Source of the DNA: Defluviitaleaceae bacterium
Lineage (GTDB): Bacteria > Bacillota > Clostridia > Lachnospirales > WQUN01
NCBI GenBank assembly: GCA_009783395.1
Contig: WRHA01000353.1
Span: 1-12,262, forward strand
Reading direction: 5' to 3'
Length of the DNA: 12,262 nt
Notes under the pieces: generated by a model
The model's input: the letters and a program-made list of their open reading frames with translations, nothing else
Told to the model about the DNA's origin: nothing
Databases searched by the model: none
Shown: positions 6,728 through 12,262 of the stretch, piece by piece
Position numbering within the stretch: position 1 is the stretch's first letter
How the letters are laid out: each line of letters starts with the position of its first letter
Program-made: the position numbers and the translations under genes

Positions 6728-7696
6728 GTGCAAATTATATACGACTTCCAAGAAAGATATAAAAACTATACCGCAGGAAAATTTATCGAAGACGATTTTA
6801 TAACCATCCGGCACGACGCGGCGGCGAATTTTAATATCGCAGACATTGAAGACATTAAATCCCTTCAAATTACCGAACGCGAAAACCGCGAGGCCGGCAT
6901 TTATATCAAACTGCAAAGCATAGAAGGTTTGCTTCCGGGCGATAGGCTTACTATTACGGGACGCATTGGCGAAAACCCGCCTTCGAGTCCCAAGTGGAGC
7001 GTTGCTCTTTTTTGCGTTAGCGAAGGGCATTCGCCGCATTTGACACACCACCCGTCGCCGCAACCGATTTTTGCAATATCCTACATCGTTGAAGAAAAAG
7101 ATTTGAACGCCACCTTCACGGTTCACGCGATTTCATGGGGTTCGACAGAGCCGGACATGGATATTTACATCGACGATATAGTTATTACGCGGCATGACAC
7201 AGGCATGGTCGACGAAATTGACCCGCGCAAAGTAATTTACTCGCTTGCCGAGGATGAAAACATCACGCCGACTATCGTGGACTTGTATGACGAAAACGGC
7301 CCGAATGCGAACATTTTGCGAAACGGCGATTTGAGCGTGCGCGTGTTTAAGCACAACGGAGCCAACGCTATCCAAGCAAGCAATCGTGTAAAAGACTGGG
7401 ACGGCATTGACATTTGCATCGAAAACTTCAAGCTGCTCCCCGGCAACAGCTACAAGGTTTCGGTATGCATTCAATTGGACGAACCTGCACCGCTCGGCAC
7501 AATTTTTATGCTTCAGGGCATTCCGGGTTATGATTGGCGCGGAAACACCGTCGTTCAGAAAGAAACGGACTTTACACTCCACTACGTCCTAAGCCGTGTC
7601 GAAGTCGAAAAGTGGCACACCATTCGCATAACAACAAATCCCCCGGGGGCGTCGGTATCATTTTGTATTCACTCGATTGATATTGTGCGGATTTAA
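6728..7696 (+). CDS. cytoplasmic protein with two CBM4/9-like jelly-roll modules (paralogue B)
   Basis: This 322-residue protein is a paralogue of the gene at 2557, with the same length and module order. It has an N-terminal module with PGDRLTITGRI, ISWGSTEPDMDIYIDDIVI and DPRKVIYSLAEDENI, then a C-terminal module with DWDGIDI, LLPGNSYKVSV, GIPGYDWRGN and VEKWHTIRITTN. The 'MDIYIDDIVI' strand is especially like the end of CBM4/9 domains. There is no signal peptide. The GTG start at 6728 is chosen because GGGAGGG (6716-6722) lies 5 bases upstream; the overlapping ATG at 6726 is in another frame and soon stops. It is the last gene of the operon. Its final 39 bases are also the end of the opposing S41 peptidase gene. 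Divergence from paralogue A is large, which suggests an old duplication with different ligands or partners. The function is unknown. Confidence 0.75.
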   Translation: MQIIYDFQERYKNYTAGKFIEDDFITIRHDAAANFNIADIEDIKSLQITERENREAGIYIKLQSIEGLLPGDRLTITGRIGENPPSSPKWSVALFCVSEGHSPHLTHHPSPQPIFAISYIVEEKDLNATFTVHAISWGSTEPDMDIYIDDIVITRHDTGMVDEIDPRKVIYSLAEDENITPTIVDLYDENGPNANILRNGDLSVRVFKHNGANAIQASNRVKDWDGIDICIENFKLLPGNSYKVSVCIQLDEPAPLGTIFMLQGIPGYDWRGNTVVQKETDFTLHYVLSRVEVEKWHTIRITTNPPGASVSFCIHSIDIVRI

Positions 7697-8590
7697 CAGG
7701 TAATCCGGTTCCGCGCTGTCGAAGTCGAATTCAATATCGGGCGCGATTCCTGTACGATTTATGCTTTGGCCGTCGGGGCCGAGTACGCGCAGGGTTGTTG
7801 CGCGTAGGGCATATCCGCCTGTTAGCGGAATCGTGACTTGCCCTATTCCCTTGCCGAAGGTTGTTTCGCCGACGGTTATGGCTTCCGGGACGTGGGTGGT
7901 TATCGCCAGGATAAGGCTTTCTGCCGCGGAGGCGGTTCGGCGGTTTTGCAGGATTATAACTCGCTCGAAGTCGAAAAACGCATCGCCGCGAGAGGTTGTT
8001 ACATGCGTGAAAAGTCGCGCTTCCTGACGGCATAAAACCTCGCCGTGCGGCACAAACATATTTGCAATGGCGTGAAACGAGGGGATGAATCCGCCCCAAT
8101 TTCCGCGAAGATCAAGGATCAGTGTCGGATACCCGGCCAAATAATCGCGATGCTCTCGAACGAAGCGTTGTGTTGCAATGGATATGTTAGGCAAAAACAT
8201 GTAAACCGTTTCGTCGTCGAGTGCGAAAACCTCCGCACGCCTTGCCGCCGCACGGTTTGCGTCGATTGACGCGCTAAGCTCTTGCGGCGCGTAAAGATAG
8301 GTGTAGCGGTCGTTGTTTATTTCCGTAAGCTGATGTGTCACCGACGATATTACTACGCGGTCGAAATCGCGAAAAAAACTGCGTCGGTTTTCTTCACTAA
8401 TGTGCATCGAATAAAACTCATCGAGGGTGTTGGTGCAGTAGTAATTGTTTGCGATTAGAATTTTAAAGATCCAGTAGTCGTAATTTACATAAACGGTCAC
8501 GGCAAACAGCGCGAGCAGAGCGAAGAATCCGATTTGAAAAAATCGGTACCCTCTTCGCTCCGCGTTGAATTTTTTTATTCTGCCAAACAT
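7658..8590 (-). CDS. membrane-anchored S41 family peptidase lacking a PDZ domain
   Basis: This is a predicted serine protease of the C-terminal-processing (tail-specific) family, about 310 residues from the ATG at 8590. Basic residues precede one transmembrane segment (about 17-37, FFQIGFFALLALFAVTVYV), which should place the catalytic part outside the membrane. The S41 core shows DRYTYLY (the family's 'D.hT.Yl' segment), LILDLRGNWGG, the nucleophile S221 in RTASAAESL and the general base K247 in TTFGKGIGQ, so the Ser/Lys dyad is intact. Only about 35 residues separate DRYTYLY from the core, too few for the PDZ domain that usually sits there. The ATG was preferred over a TTG three bases upstream because GAGAGG lies 8 bases before it. 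The gene converges on the signalling operon, with its last 39 bases overlapping, and diverges from smpB. The substrate is unknown. Confidence 0.85.
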   Translation of the reverse strand: MFGRIKKFNAERRGYRFFQIGFFALLALFAVTVYVNYDYWIFKILIANNYYCTNTLDEFYSMHISEENRRSFFRDFDRVVISSVTHQLTEINNDRYTYLYAPQELSASIDANRAAARRAEVFALDDETVYMFLPNISIATQRFVREHRDYLAGYPTLILDLRGNWGGFIPSFHAIANMFVPHGEVLCRQEARLFTHVTTSRGDAFFDFERVIILQNRRTASAAESLILAITTHVPEAITVGETTFGKGIGQVTIPLTGGYALRATTLRVLGPDGQSINRTGIAPDIEFDFDSAEPDYLLNPHNINRVNTK

Positions 8591-8607
8591 CAAATTTTCC
8601 TCTCGAT

Positions 8608-8636
8608 TTTTGATTTTGCGAGTGTTGGTGTATAAT
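8608..8636 (+). promoter_or_regulatory. smpB promoter
   Basis: A perfect -10 box TATAAT (8631-8636) lies 30 bases before the smpB start. The region 17 bp upstream reads TTTTGA (8608-8613), a weak -35. The spacer between smpB and the divergent peptidase gene is only 75 bases, so the two promoters must overlap or nearly so. I could not place a convincing minus-strand promoter. Confidence 0.6.
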
Positions 8637-8665
8637 CTAACACAACAGAAAGGGCGAGACTAACT

Positions 8666-9127
8666 ATGAAAGAAAAAACGGATCGGCTTATTTCGCAAAA
8701 CAAAAAGGCGTACCACGATTATTTTATTGAAGAAACTTTTCAAGCCGGCGTCTCGCTTACCGGCACGGAAGTTAAATCCATGCGTGCGGGTCGATGCAAT
8801 ATAAAAGAGGCGTATATACGCATAGAGGGCGGTTCGGCATTTATCGACGGGATGCATATTTCGCCCTATTCGCACGGCAATATTTTTAACGGCGACCCCG
8901 TGCGTCGCCGCCGTTTGCTTTTAAACCGCCGCGAAATAAATCGCCTCAGAGCAGGTGTGACGCAAGAGGGTTACACTATTGTACCCGTTCGCGCCTATTT
9001 TTCTCGCTCGTATGTAAAAATCGACATCGCCCTCGCAAAGGGTAAAAAACTGTATGACAAGCGCGAGGCCCTCGCGAAAAAAACCGTGGATAGAAACGTT
9101 CAGCGGCAGTTTGCGATGCGAGTATAA
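8666..9127 (+). CDS. smpB: SsrA-binding protein SmpB
   Basis: This 153-residue protein has the normal family length. It binds tmRNA (SsrA) and delivers it to stalled ribosomes for trans-translation. Family segments are visible in order: NKKAYHDYFIEETFQAG, the GTEVKSMR turn, the NIKEAYIRI strand, HISPYSHGN, the basic RRRRLLLNRREI helix, and the C-terminal tail with KKLYDKREALAKK followed by basic residues that folds on the ribosome. The ATG at 8666 fits the usual N-terminus, with GGGCGAG upstream. It stands alone, with its own promoter. No tmRNA gene is present in the 213 bases downstream, although the two are adjacent in many bacteria; it must lie outside the window. Confidence 0.97.
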   Translation: MKEKTDRLISQNKKAYHDYFIEETFQAGVSLTGTEVKSMRAGRCNIKEAYIRIEGGSAFIDGMHISPYSHGNIFNGDPVRRRRLLLNRREINRLRAGVTQEGYTIVPVRAYFSRSYVKIDIALAKGKKLYDKREALAKKTVDRNVQRQFAMRV

Positions 9128-9257
9128 ATTTCGGTCGGACTTGCAACAAATTTCCCGCACTACATACATATATAATGAATTAAAGCGAAAGGGGGAAAAG
9201 AGCAAAACCTGACAAACATCTCCCCAAACTAAAGACGCATATAAACGTACATATGTA
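9128..9257 (+). other. intergenic stretch with promoter-like boxes; possible small RNA
   Basis: A TATAAT box (9171-9176) occurs 45 bases after smpB, but no -35 box sits at the right distance; TTGCAA at 9141 is 24 bp away. If used, it would give a transcript of about 110 bases ending at the terminator near 9293. It contains a G-run (9193-9197), a C-run about 30 bases later that could pair with it, and the palindrome TACATATGTA (9249-9258). No open frame with a Shine-Dalgarno is seen. It may simply be the 3' untranslated region of smpB. Confidence 0.25.
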
Positions 9258-9293
9258 AATCCCCGCCCGGATTGTTTTCGGTGGGGATTTTTT
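9258..9293 (+). terminator. intrinsic terminator downstream of smpB
   Basis: AAATCCCCGCC pairs with GGTGGGGATTT (one G-T pair), and the right arm runs into six T. The stem is 11 bp with a 12-14 base loop. It separates smpB from the sugar isomerase cluster. Confidence 0.9.
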
Positions 9294-9301
9294 CATTTTC
9301 G

Positions 9302-9310
9302 TGATATAAT
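9302..9310 (+). promoter_or_regulatory. extended -10 promoter of the isomerase/Uma2/tgt cluster
   Basis: TGATATAAT is a perfect extended -10 element (TGn + TATAAT), 31 bases before the start codon at 9341. No good -35 is present; its place is taken by the T-run and loop of the upstream terminator, which fits an extended -10 promoter. The transcript would carry the isomerase and, given the short gaps, probably the next three genes. Confidence 0.6.
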
Positions 9311-9340
9311 TTCGGCAATACAGCAGGGGAGTGATTTTTT

Positions 9341-10135
9341 ATGAGATACGGATATTGTATGGATTTGAAATTTTTGAACGGCGACGAAGAGGATCGCGCA
9401 CTTTTTGAAGCGGTGGTTGAAGCGGGGTTCGATTACATCGAGCTGCCGTTTTCCGAATTGTCTGCACTGTCGCGTGACGAGATTGCGGATTTGAAAAAGG
9501 AATTGCGCACGATTCCGTGCTTGGCATGTAATTTATTTTTCCCGCCCGGGATAAAAATCGTCGGGCCCGGCATGGCGGCAAATGAAGTCATGTCATATCT
9601 TGAGAGAATGATGCCGCTCGCGGCAGGGCTTGGCATTGAAACTCTCGTTTTCGGCAACGGCGGTGCGCGAAAAATTCCCGAGGGTGCGACACGGGAAAGC
9701 ATTTGGGCAAATTTACGCCTAATCGCCGAACTCATGGATGTTTACGCCGTGCAGAACAATATAAAAATTTCTGTCGAGCCGCTTAATTCTACTGAGACAA
9801 ATATCATAAACAGTTACGGCGAAGCGGTTGAGCTTACATTCGGCCTTAAAAATGTGGGAACAATGATTGACAGCTACCATGTCGCTATGGAAAATCAAAC
9901 TTACGAGGATGTTGCAAAATATCCCGCGCACATGTGGCATTTGCACACGGCATATCCAACAGGCCGCTTGGTGCCTTCGCCCGATGACCCCGCCGGCACG
10001 TATGATGAATTTGTGCAAACCGTAAAAAAATCGGGATACAACAACAAGATAAGCATTGAGGGCGCGCTGAAGAACCCCGCCGATGTTAAAAAGGAAGTTG
10101 CGGCGGGGCTTGAAGTATTACGCGGGTGGTTTTAG
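9341..10135 (+). CDS. sugar phosphate isomerase/epimerase (xylose isomerase-like TIM barrel)
   Basis: This 264-residue cytoplasmic protein belongs to the AP-endonuclease-2/xylose-isomerase-like TIM-barrel superfamily. The expected divalent-metal and catalytic residues line up on successive strands: E146 in SVEPLN, D177 and H180 in MIDSYH, H200 and H202 in WHLHTAYP, and E240 in SIEG. The early barrel strand reads FDYIELPF, and GIETLVFGNGG is a typical central strand. Members interconvert keto sugars, inositol intermediates or sugar phosphates; nothing here fixes the substrate. AGGGGAG upstream of the ATG supports the start. The Uma2-family gene follows after 21 bases, which suggests a shared transcript, but the two have no evident common function. 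Confidence 0.9.
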   Translation: MRYGYCMDLKFLNGDEEDRALFEAVVEAGFDYIELPFSELSALSRDEIADLKKELRTIPCLACNLFFPPGIKIVGPGMAANEVMSYLERMMPLAAGLGIETLVFGNGGARKIPEGATRESIWANLRLIAELMDVYAVQNNIKISVEPLNSTETNIINSYGEAVELTFGLKNVGTMIDSYHVAMENQTYEDVAKYPAHMWHLHTAYPTGRLVPSPDDPAGTYDEFVQTVKKSGYNNKISIEGALKNPADVKKEVAAGLEVLRGWF

Positions 10136-10156
10136 CCAAAACGAGGAGATGAGGAA

Positions 10157-10783
10157 ATGTCGGCATTGGCGGTAAAAATGGAGGCAAAGCGAAAACTGCG
10201 GTACACGTATACGGATTATTATTCATGGGGGGCGGATGCGGAGCGTTGCGAGCTTATCGACGGCGTTATTTATGCGATGTCTGCACCGACGGTTTCGCAT
10301 CAACATATTGTCGGCGAGATATTCGGCGAGTTTAAAGCCTTTTTCAAGGGTCGAAGGGGCAGACCCATCGTTTCACCCTTCGACGTACGCTTAAACCCAA
10401 AAGGGCTTGACGATACGGTTGTTCAGCCCGATGTCGTTGTTATCTGCGACCCGAAAAAAATTTCCGACGGCAAGGCATGTGCCGGTGCGCCCGATCTTGT
10501 AGTCGAGGTGCTTTCTCCTTCAACAAGCAAGCGCGACCGCCGCATAAAATTTCTTAAATATGAACAGGCCGGCGTGCGAGAATTTTGGCTTGTTGACCCC
10601 GTGAGCGAAACCATTGAGACATTTGTGCTTGAGGACGGCAAGCTTGTGCCGCGGGACTTTGCAGAAGCGCACGAAACAATTTCAAGCAACATTTTTGAAG
10701 GGCTTGAAATAAATTTGGCTGACATTTTTGCGGAGGAAACGGAGGAAACGGAGGAAACGAACGATGCCACGGAGGCTGAGTAG
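10157..10783 (+). CDS. Uma2 family (DUF820) predicted nuclease-fold protein
   Basis: This 208-residue protein matches the Uma2/DUF820 family, which has a PD-(D/E)XK nuclease-like fold. Visible motifs are ERCELIDGVIYAM (E32, D35), H48/H50, QPDVVVICD (D92), LVVEVLSPSTSKRD (E117, D127), K131/K134 and AGVREFWLVDP. The candidate active-site set D92, E117 and K131 or K134 is intact. The biological role of the family is poorly known, and it is often found in many copies per genome. The last residues (EETEETEET) come from a 9-base tandem repeat. That same repeat supplies the ribosome-binding site of the next gene, which starts 20 bases before this stop. AGGAG lies 8 bases before the ATG. Confidence 0.9.
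   Translation: MSALAVKMEAKRKLRYTYTDYYSWGADAERCELIDGVIYAMSAPTVSHQHIVGEIFGEFKAFFKGRRGRPIVSPFDVRLNPKGLDDTVVQPDVVVICDPKKISDGKACAGAPDLVVEVLSPSTSKRDRRIKFLKYEQAGVREFWLVDPVSETIETFVLEDGKLVPRDFAEAHETISSNIFEGLEINLADIFAEETEETEETNDATEAE
10731..10757 (+). repeat. tandem 9-bp repeat CGGAGGAAA x3 with embedded Shine-Dalgarno sites
   Basis: Three perfect copies of CGGAGGAAA sit at the 3' end of the Uma2 gene. They encode its repeated E-E-T tail and give three GGAGG Shine-Dalgarno sites in a row. The last, at 10750-10754, is 9 bases before the ATG of the lipoprotein gene at 10764. Copy number could vary by slippage without shifting either reading frame, because the unit is 9 bases. Confidence 0.9.
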
Positions 10784-11408
10784 CGTATGGGCTGTGGCAG
10801 CGGTGTTGCTTTTCGTCGCGTGCGGAAGCGATGCGACGGATACTTTGCCTGCTTTGCCCGAGGAACACGACTTCCGGGCAGAGATTAATTTCGATGCGTT
10901 TCAGCAGGGGGAAAGGGAAGATAATGTCGAAGAAGAGGTTTCCGAAAAAATCGGAGAATTGATTCAACTTGGTCGATCCGGATGGTTTGGCTCTCTTGGT
11001 TATGAAATAGAAATGAATTGGATTGTGCTTGATGTGCGGGGCGACAGAGCCTTGGTTTTGAGCGAATACATTTGGAGCACAGGGGAGTTTAGCGAAAGCG
11101 CGACAACGTGGGAGCATAGCGATATTCGTGAGTTTTTGAATCACGGTTTTTTTTACGAACATTTTGACGCGGAAGAACAGTCGCGAATTGCCGAGGTGAT
11201 TATTGCAAACAGCGACAATTTGATCACCGGCGCCGAGGGCGGCGAAGAAACACTCGACAGGGTGTTTTTGCTGAGTATCGACGAGGTTGAGCGGCTTATG
11301 GGGGAGGAAACGCCGCTTTACGGTGCGAGGTCGGCGATCCATTTCCAATTTCACCCGGAGGTGCGGGCGCGATTATGGCCGGACGGATATCCCGAATGTA
11401 TAAAATAA
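10764..11408 (+). CDS. short DUF6273-like lipoprotein
   Basis: This 214-residue protein begins at the ATG at 10764. It opens with a basic N-terminus and a hydrophobic stretch ending in LLFVAC (C20), a lipoprotein signal with an atypical F at -3, so it should be lipid-anchored outside the cell. The frame is open further upstream to a TTG at 10728, but that extension only translates the tandem repeat as Arg/Lys and would bury the signal peptide. The mature part resembles DUF6273: a NWIVLDVRGDRALVLSE strand pair, TWEHSDIREFLNHGFFYEHF, and DRVFLLSIDEVERLM. The protein stops before the W-L-R-S-P-G-like region usual in that family, so it may be C-terminally truncated. The function is unknown. It overlaps both neighbours (20 bases with Uma2; 13 with tgt as started here). 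Confidence 0.7.
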   Translation: MPRRLSSVWAVAAVLLFVACGSDATDTLPALPEEHDFRAEINFDAFQQGEREDNVEEEVSEKIGELIQLGRSGWFGSLGYEIEMNWIVLDVRGDRALVLSEYIWSTGEFSESATTWEHSDIREFLNHGFFYEHFDAEEQSRIAEVIIANSDNLITGAEGGEETLDRVFLLSIDEVERLMGEETPLYGARSAIHFQFHPEVRARLWPDGYPECIK

Positions 11409-12262
11409 TTGCGCGTGACGGACTTGCCAAACGGGCGATTTTGCACACGCCGCACGGAGAAATCCATACGCCGGTTTTTATGAACGTGGCGACGGCGGCG
11501 GCGATAAAAGGCGCGCTTTCGGCGGCGGATTTGCGTGCGGCAGGATGCGGCGTCGCACTTTGCAATACATATCATTTACATCTGCGCCCCGGCGAGGATA
11601 TTGTTCGCCACATGGGCGGGTTGCGAAAATTTATGGCCTGGGACGGGCCGATTTTAACGGATTCGGGTGGGTTTCAGGTGTTTTCGCTGGGGCCGTCCAT
11701 TAAGGAAGAGGGCGTTTATTTTTCGTCGCATATCGACGGGCGCAAAATTTTTATGGGGCCGGAGGAAAGCATGGAAATTCAAGCAGCCCTTGGGTCGACG
11801 ATTGCGATGGCGTTCGACGAATGCGCACCGTTTCCTGCGACGCGGGAGTATATGAACGATTCCGTTGCCCGAACAACGCGGTGGCTCCACAGAAGCACGG
11901 CAAAAATACGCGAGCTGAACGAGGCAAGCGGTTCGAAACAGTTGCTTTTCGGCATTAATCAAGGCGGCGTTTTCGCGGATATTCGCGTTGAACACGCGAA
12001 GGAAATCGCACAGCTCGATCTCGACGGTTACGCACTCGGCGGCCTTGCCGTCGGCGAACCCGCCGAGGATATGTATCGCATTTTGGATGAAACCGTTCCG
12101 CACTTGCCGCAAAATAAGCCGACATATTTGATGGGGGTCGGCACGCCGGAAAATTTGCTTGAGTCAATCGAACGCGGCGTGGATTTTTTCGATTGCGTTA
12201 TGCCCGCCCGCAACGGTCGGCACGGCCATGTCTTCACATCACGGGGCAAGCTGAATCTTTTC
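11396..12262 (+). CDS. tgt: tRNA-guanine transglycosylase, 3' end beyond the window
   Basis: The first 289 codons of queuine/preQ1 tRNA-ribosyltransferase are present. The enzyme swaps the anticodon wobble guanine of Asp, Asn, His and Tyr tRNAs for preQ1 on the way to queuosine. Family segments are clear: HTPHGEIHTPVFMN, NTYHLHLRPGEDIV, catalytic D89 in LTDSGGFQVFSL, GPEESMEIQ, AFDECAPFP, FGINQGG, GYALGGLAVGEP, YLMGVGTPENLLE and nucleophile D266 in FDCVMPARNGRHG. The C-terminal zinc-binding CxCxxC...H part lies beyond the edge. The start at 11396 (MYKIIARDG) aligns with the usual family N-terminus. An in-frame ATG at 11375 has a GGAGGT 12 bases upstream and would add seven residues, so the true start is uncertain. 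It overlaps the end of the lipoprotein gene in another frame. Confidence 0.95.
   Translation, partial: MYKIIARDGLAKRAILHTPHGEIHTPVFMNVATAAAIKGALSAADLRAAGCGVALCNTYHLHLRPGEDIVRHMGGLRKFMAWDGPILTDSGGFQVFSLGPSIKEEGVYFSSHIDGRKIFMGPEESMEIQAALGSTIAMAFDECAPFPATREYMNDSVARTTRWLHRSTAKIRELNEASGSKQLLFGINQGGVFADIRVEHAKEIAQLDLDGYALGGLAVGEPAEDMYRILDETVPHLPQNKPTYLMGVGTPENLLESIERGVDFFDCVMPARNGRHGHVFTSRGKLNLF

Noticed and set aside
7640..7649. Perfect palindrome CCCCCGGGGG near the end of the operon, as a possible terminator
   Set aside because: It has no loop and no T-run, and it lies inside coding sequence (PPGAS of jelly-roll B); it is explained by codons.
9128..9340. tmRNA (ssrA) gene next to smpB
   Set aside because: The gap is only 213 bases and lacks a tag reading frame and tRNA-like ends; no tRNA-type T-loop was found.
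10554..11354. 266-codon open frame on the minus strand
   Set aside because: It is antisense to the end of the Uma2 gene and to the lipoprotein gene, is rich in Pro/Phe/Arg of low-complexity type, and matches no family I know.

Overview
The window most likely comes from an anaerobic member of the Bacillota, probably a Clostridia-type bacterium. This is inferred from the style of the hybrid kinase (stacked PAS domains, an 'RDKQ.PEV' segment after the receiver, a helical tail after the HPt domain), a DUF6273-like lipoprotein, strong Shine-Dalgarno sites, poly-U hairpin terminators and moderate GC. Species cannot be named from the sequence alone.

Layout. Positions 1-491 hold a broken gene of unknown function, closed by a strong terminator (510-555). 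A second small terminator-like hairpin (627-646) and a promoter (697-725) precede a five-gene operon on the + strand (759-7696). Its genes are a PilZ (c-di-GMP receptor) protein, a REC/HD-GYP response regulator (predicted c-di-GMP phosphodiesterase), a cytoplasmic protein with two jelly-roll modules resembling CBM4/9, a 1066-residue soluble hybrid histidine kinase (4 PAS, HisKA, HATPase, REC, HPt), and a second jelly-roll protein paralogous to the first. Spacings inside the core are 12 nt, a 4-nt overlap and 2 nt.

The operon reads as one closed pathway. The PAS kinase would pass phosphate through its own receiver and HPt to the separate REC/HD-GYP protein, which would lower c-di-GMP, and the PilZ protein would read the result. 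The two carbohydrate-binding-like proteins lack export signals and bracket the kinase gene, so they may be intracellular ligand-sensing partners. This is the most interesting part of the window.

The operon ends tail-to-tail, with a 39-bp coding overlap, against a minus-strand membrane-anchored S41 peptidase that lacks a PDZ domain (7658-8590). Divergent from it is smpB (8666-9127), followed by a 213-bp spacer with promoter-like boxes and a terminator. A second + strand cluster then runs from 9341 to the window end: a xylose-isomerase-like TIM-barrel sugar isomerase/epimerase, a Uma2-family nuclease-fold protein, a short DUF6273-like lipoprotein and the first 289 codons of tgt (tRNA-guanine transglycosylase). 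These genes are tightly spaced or overlapping.
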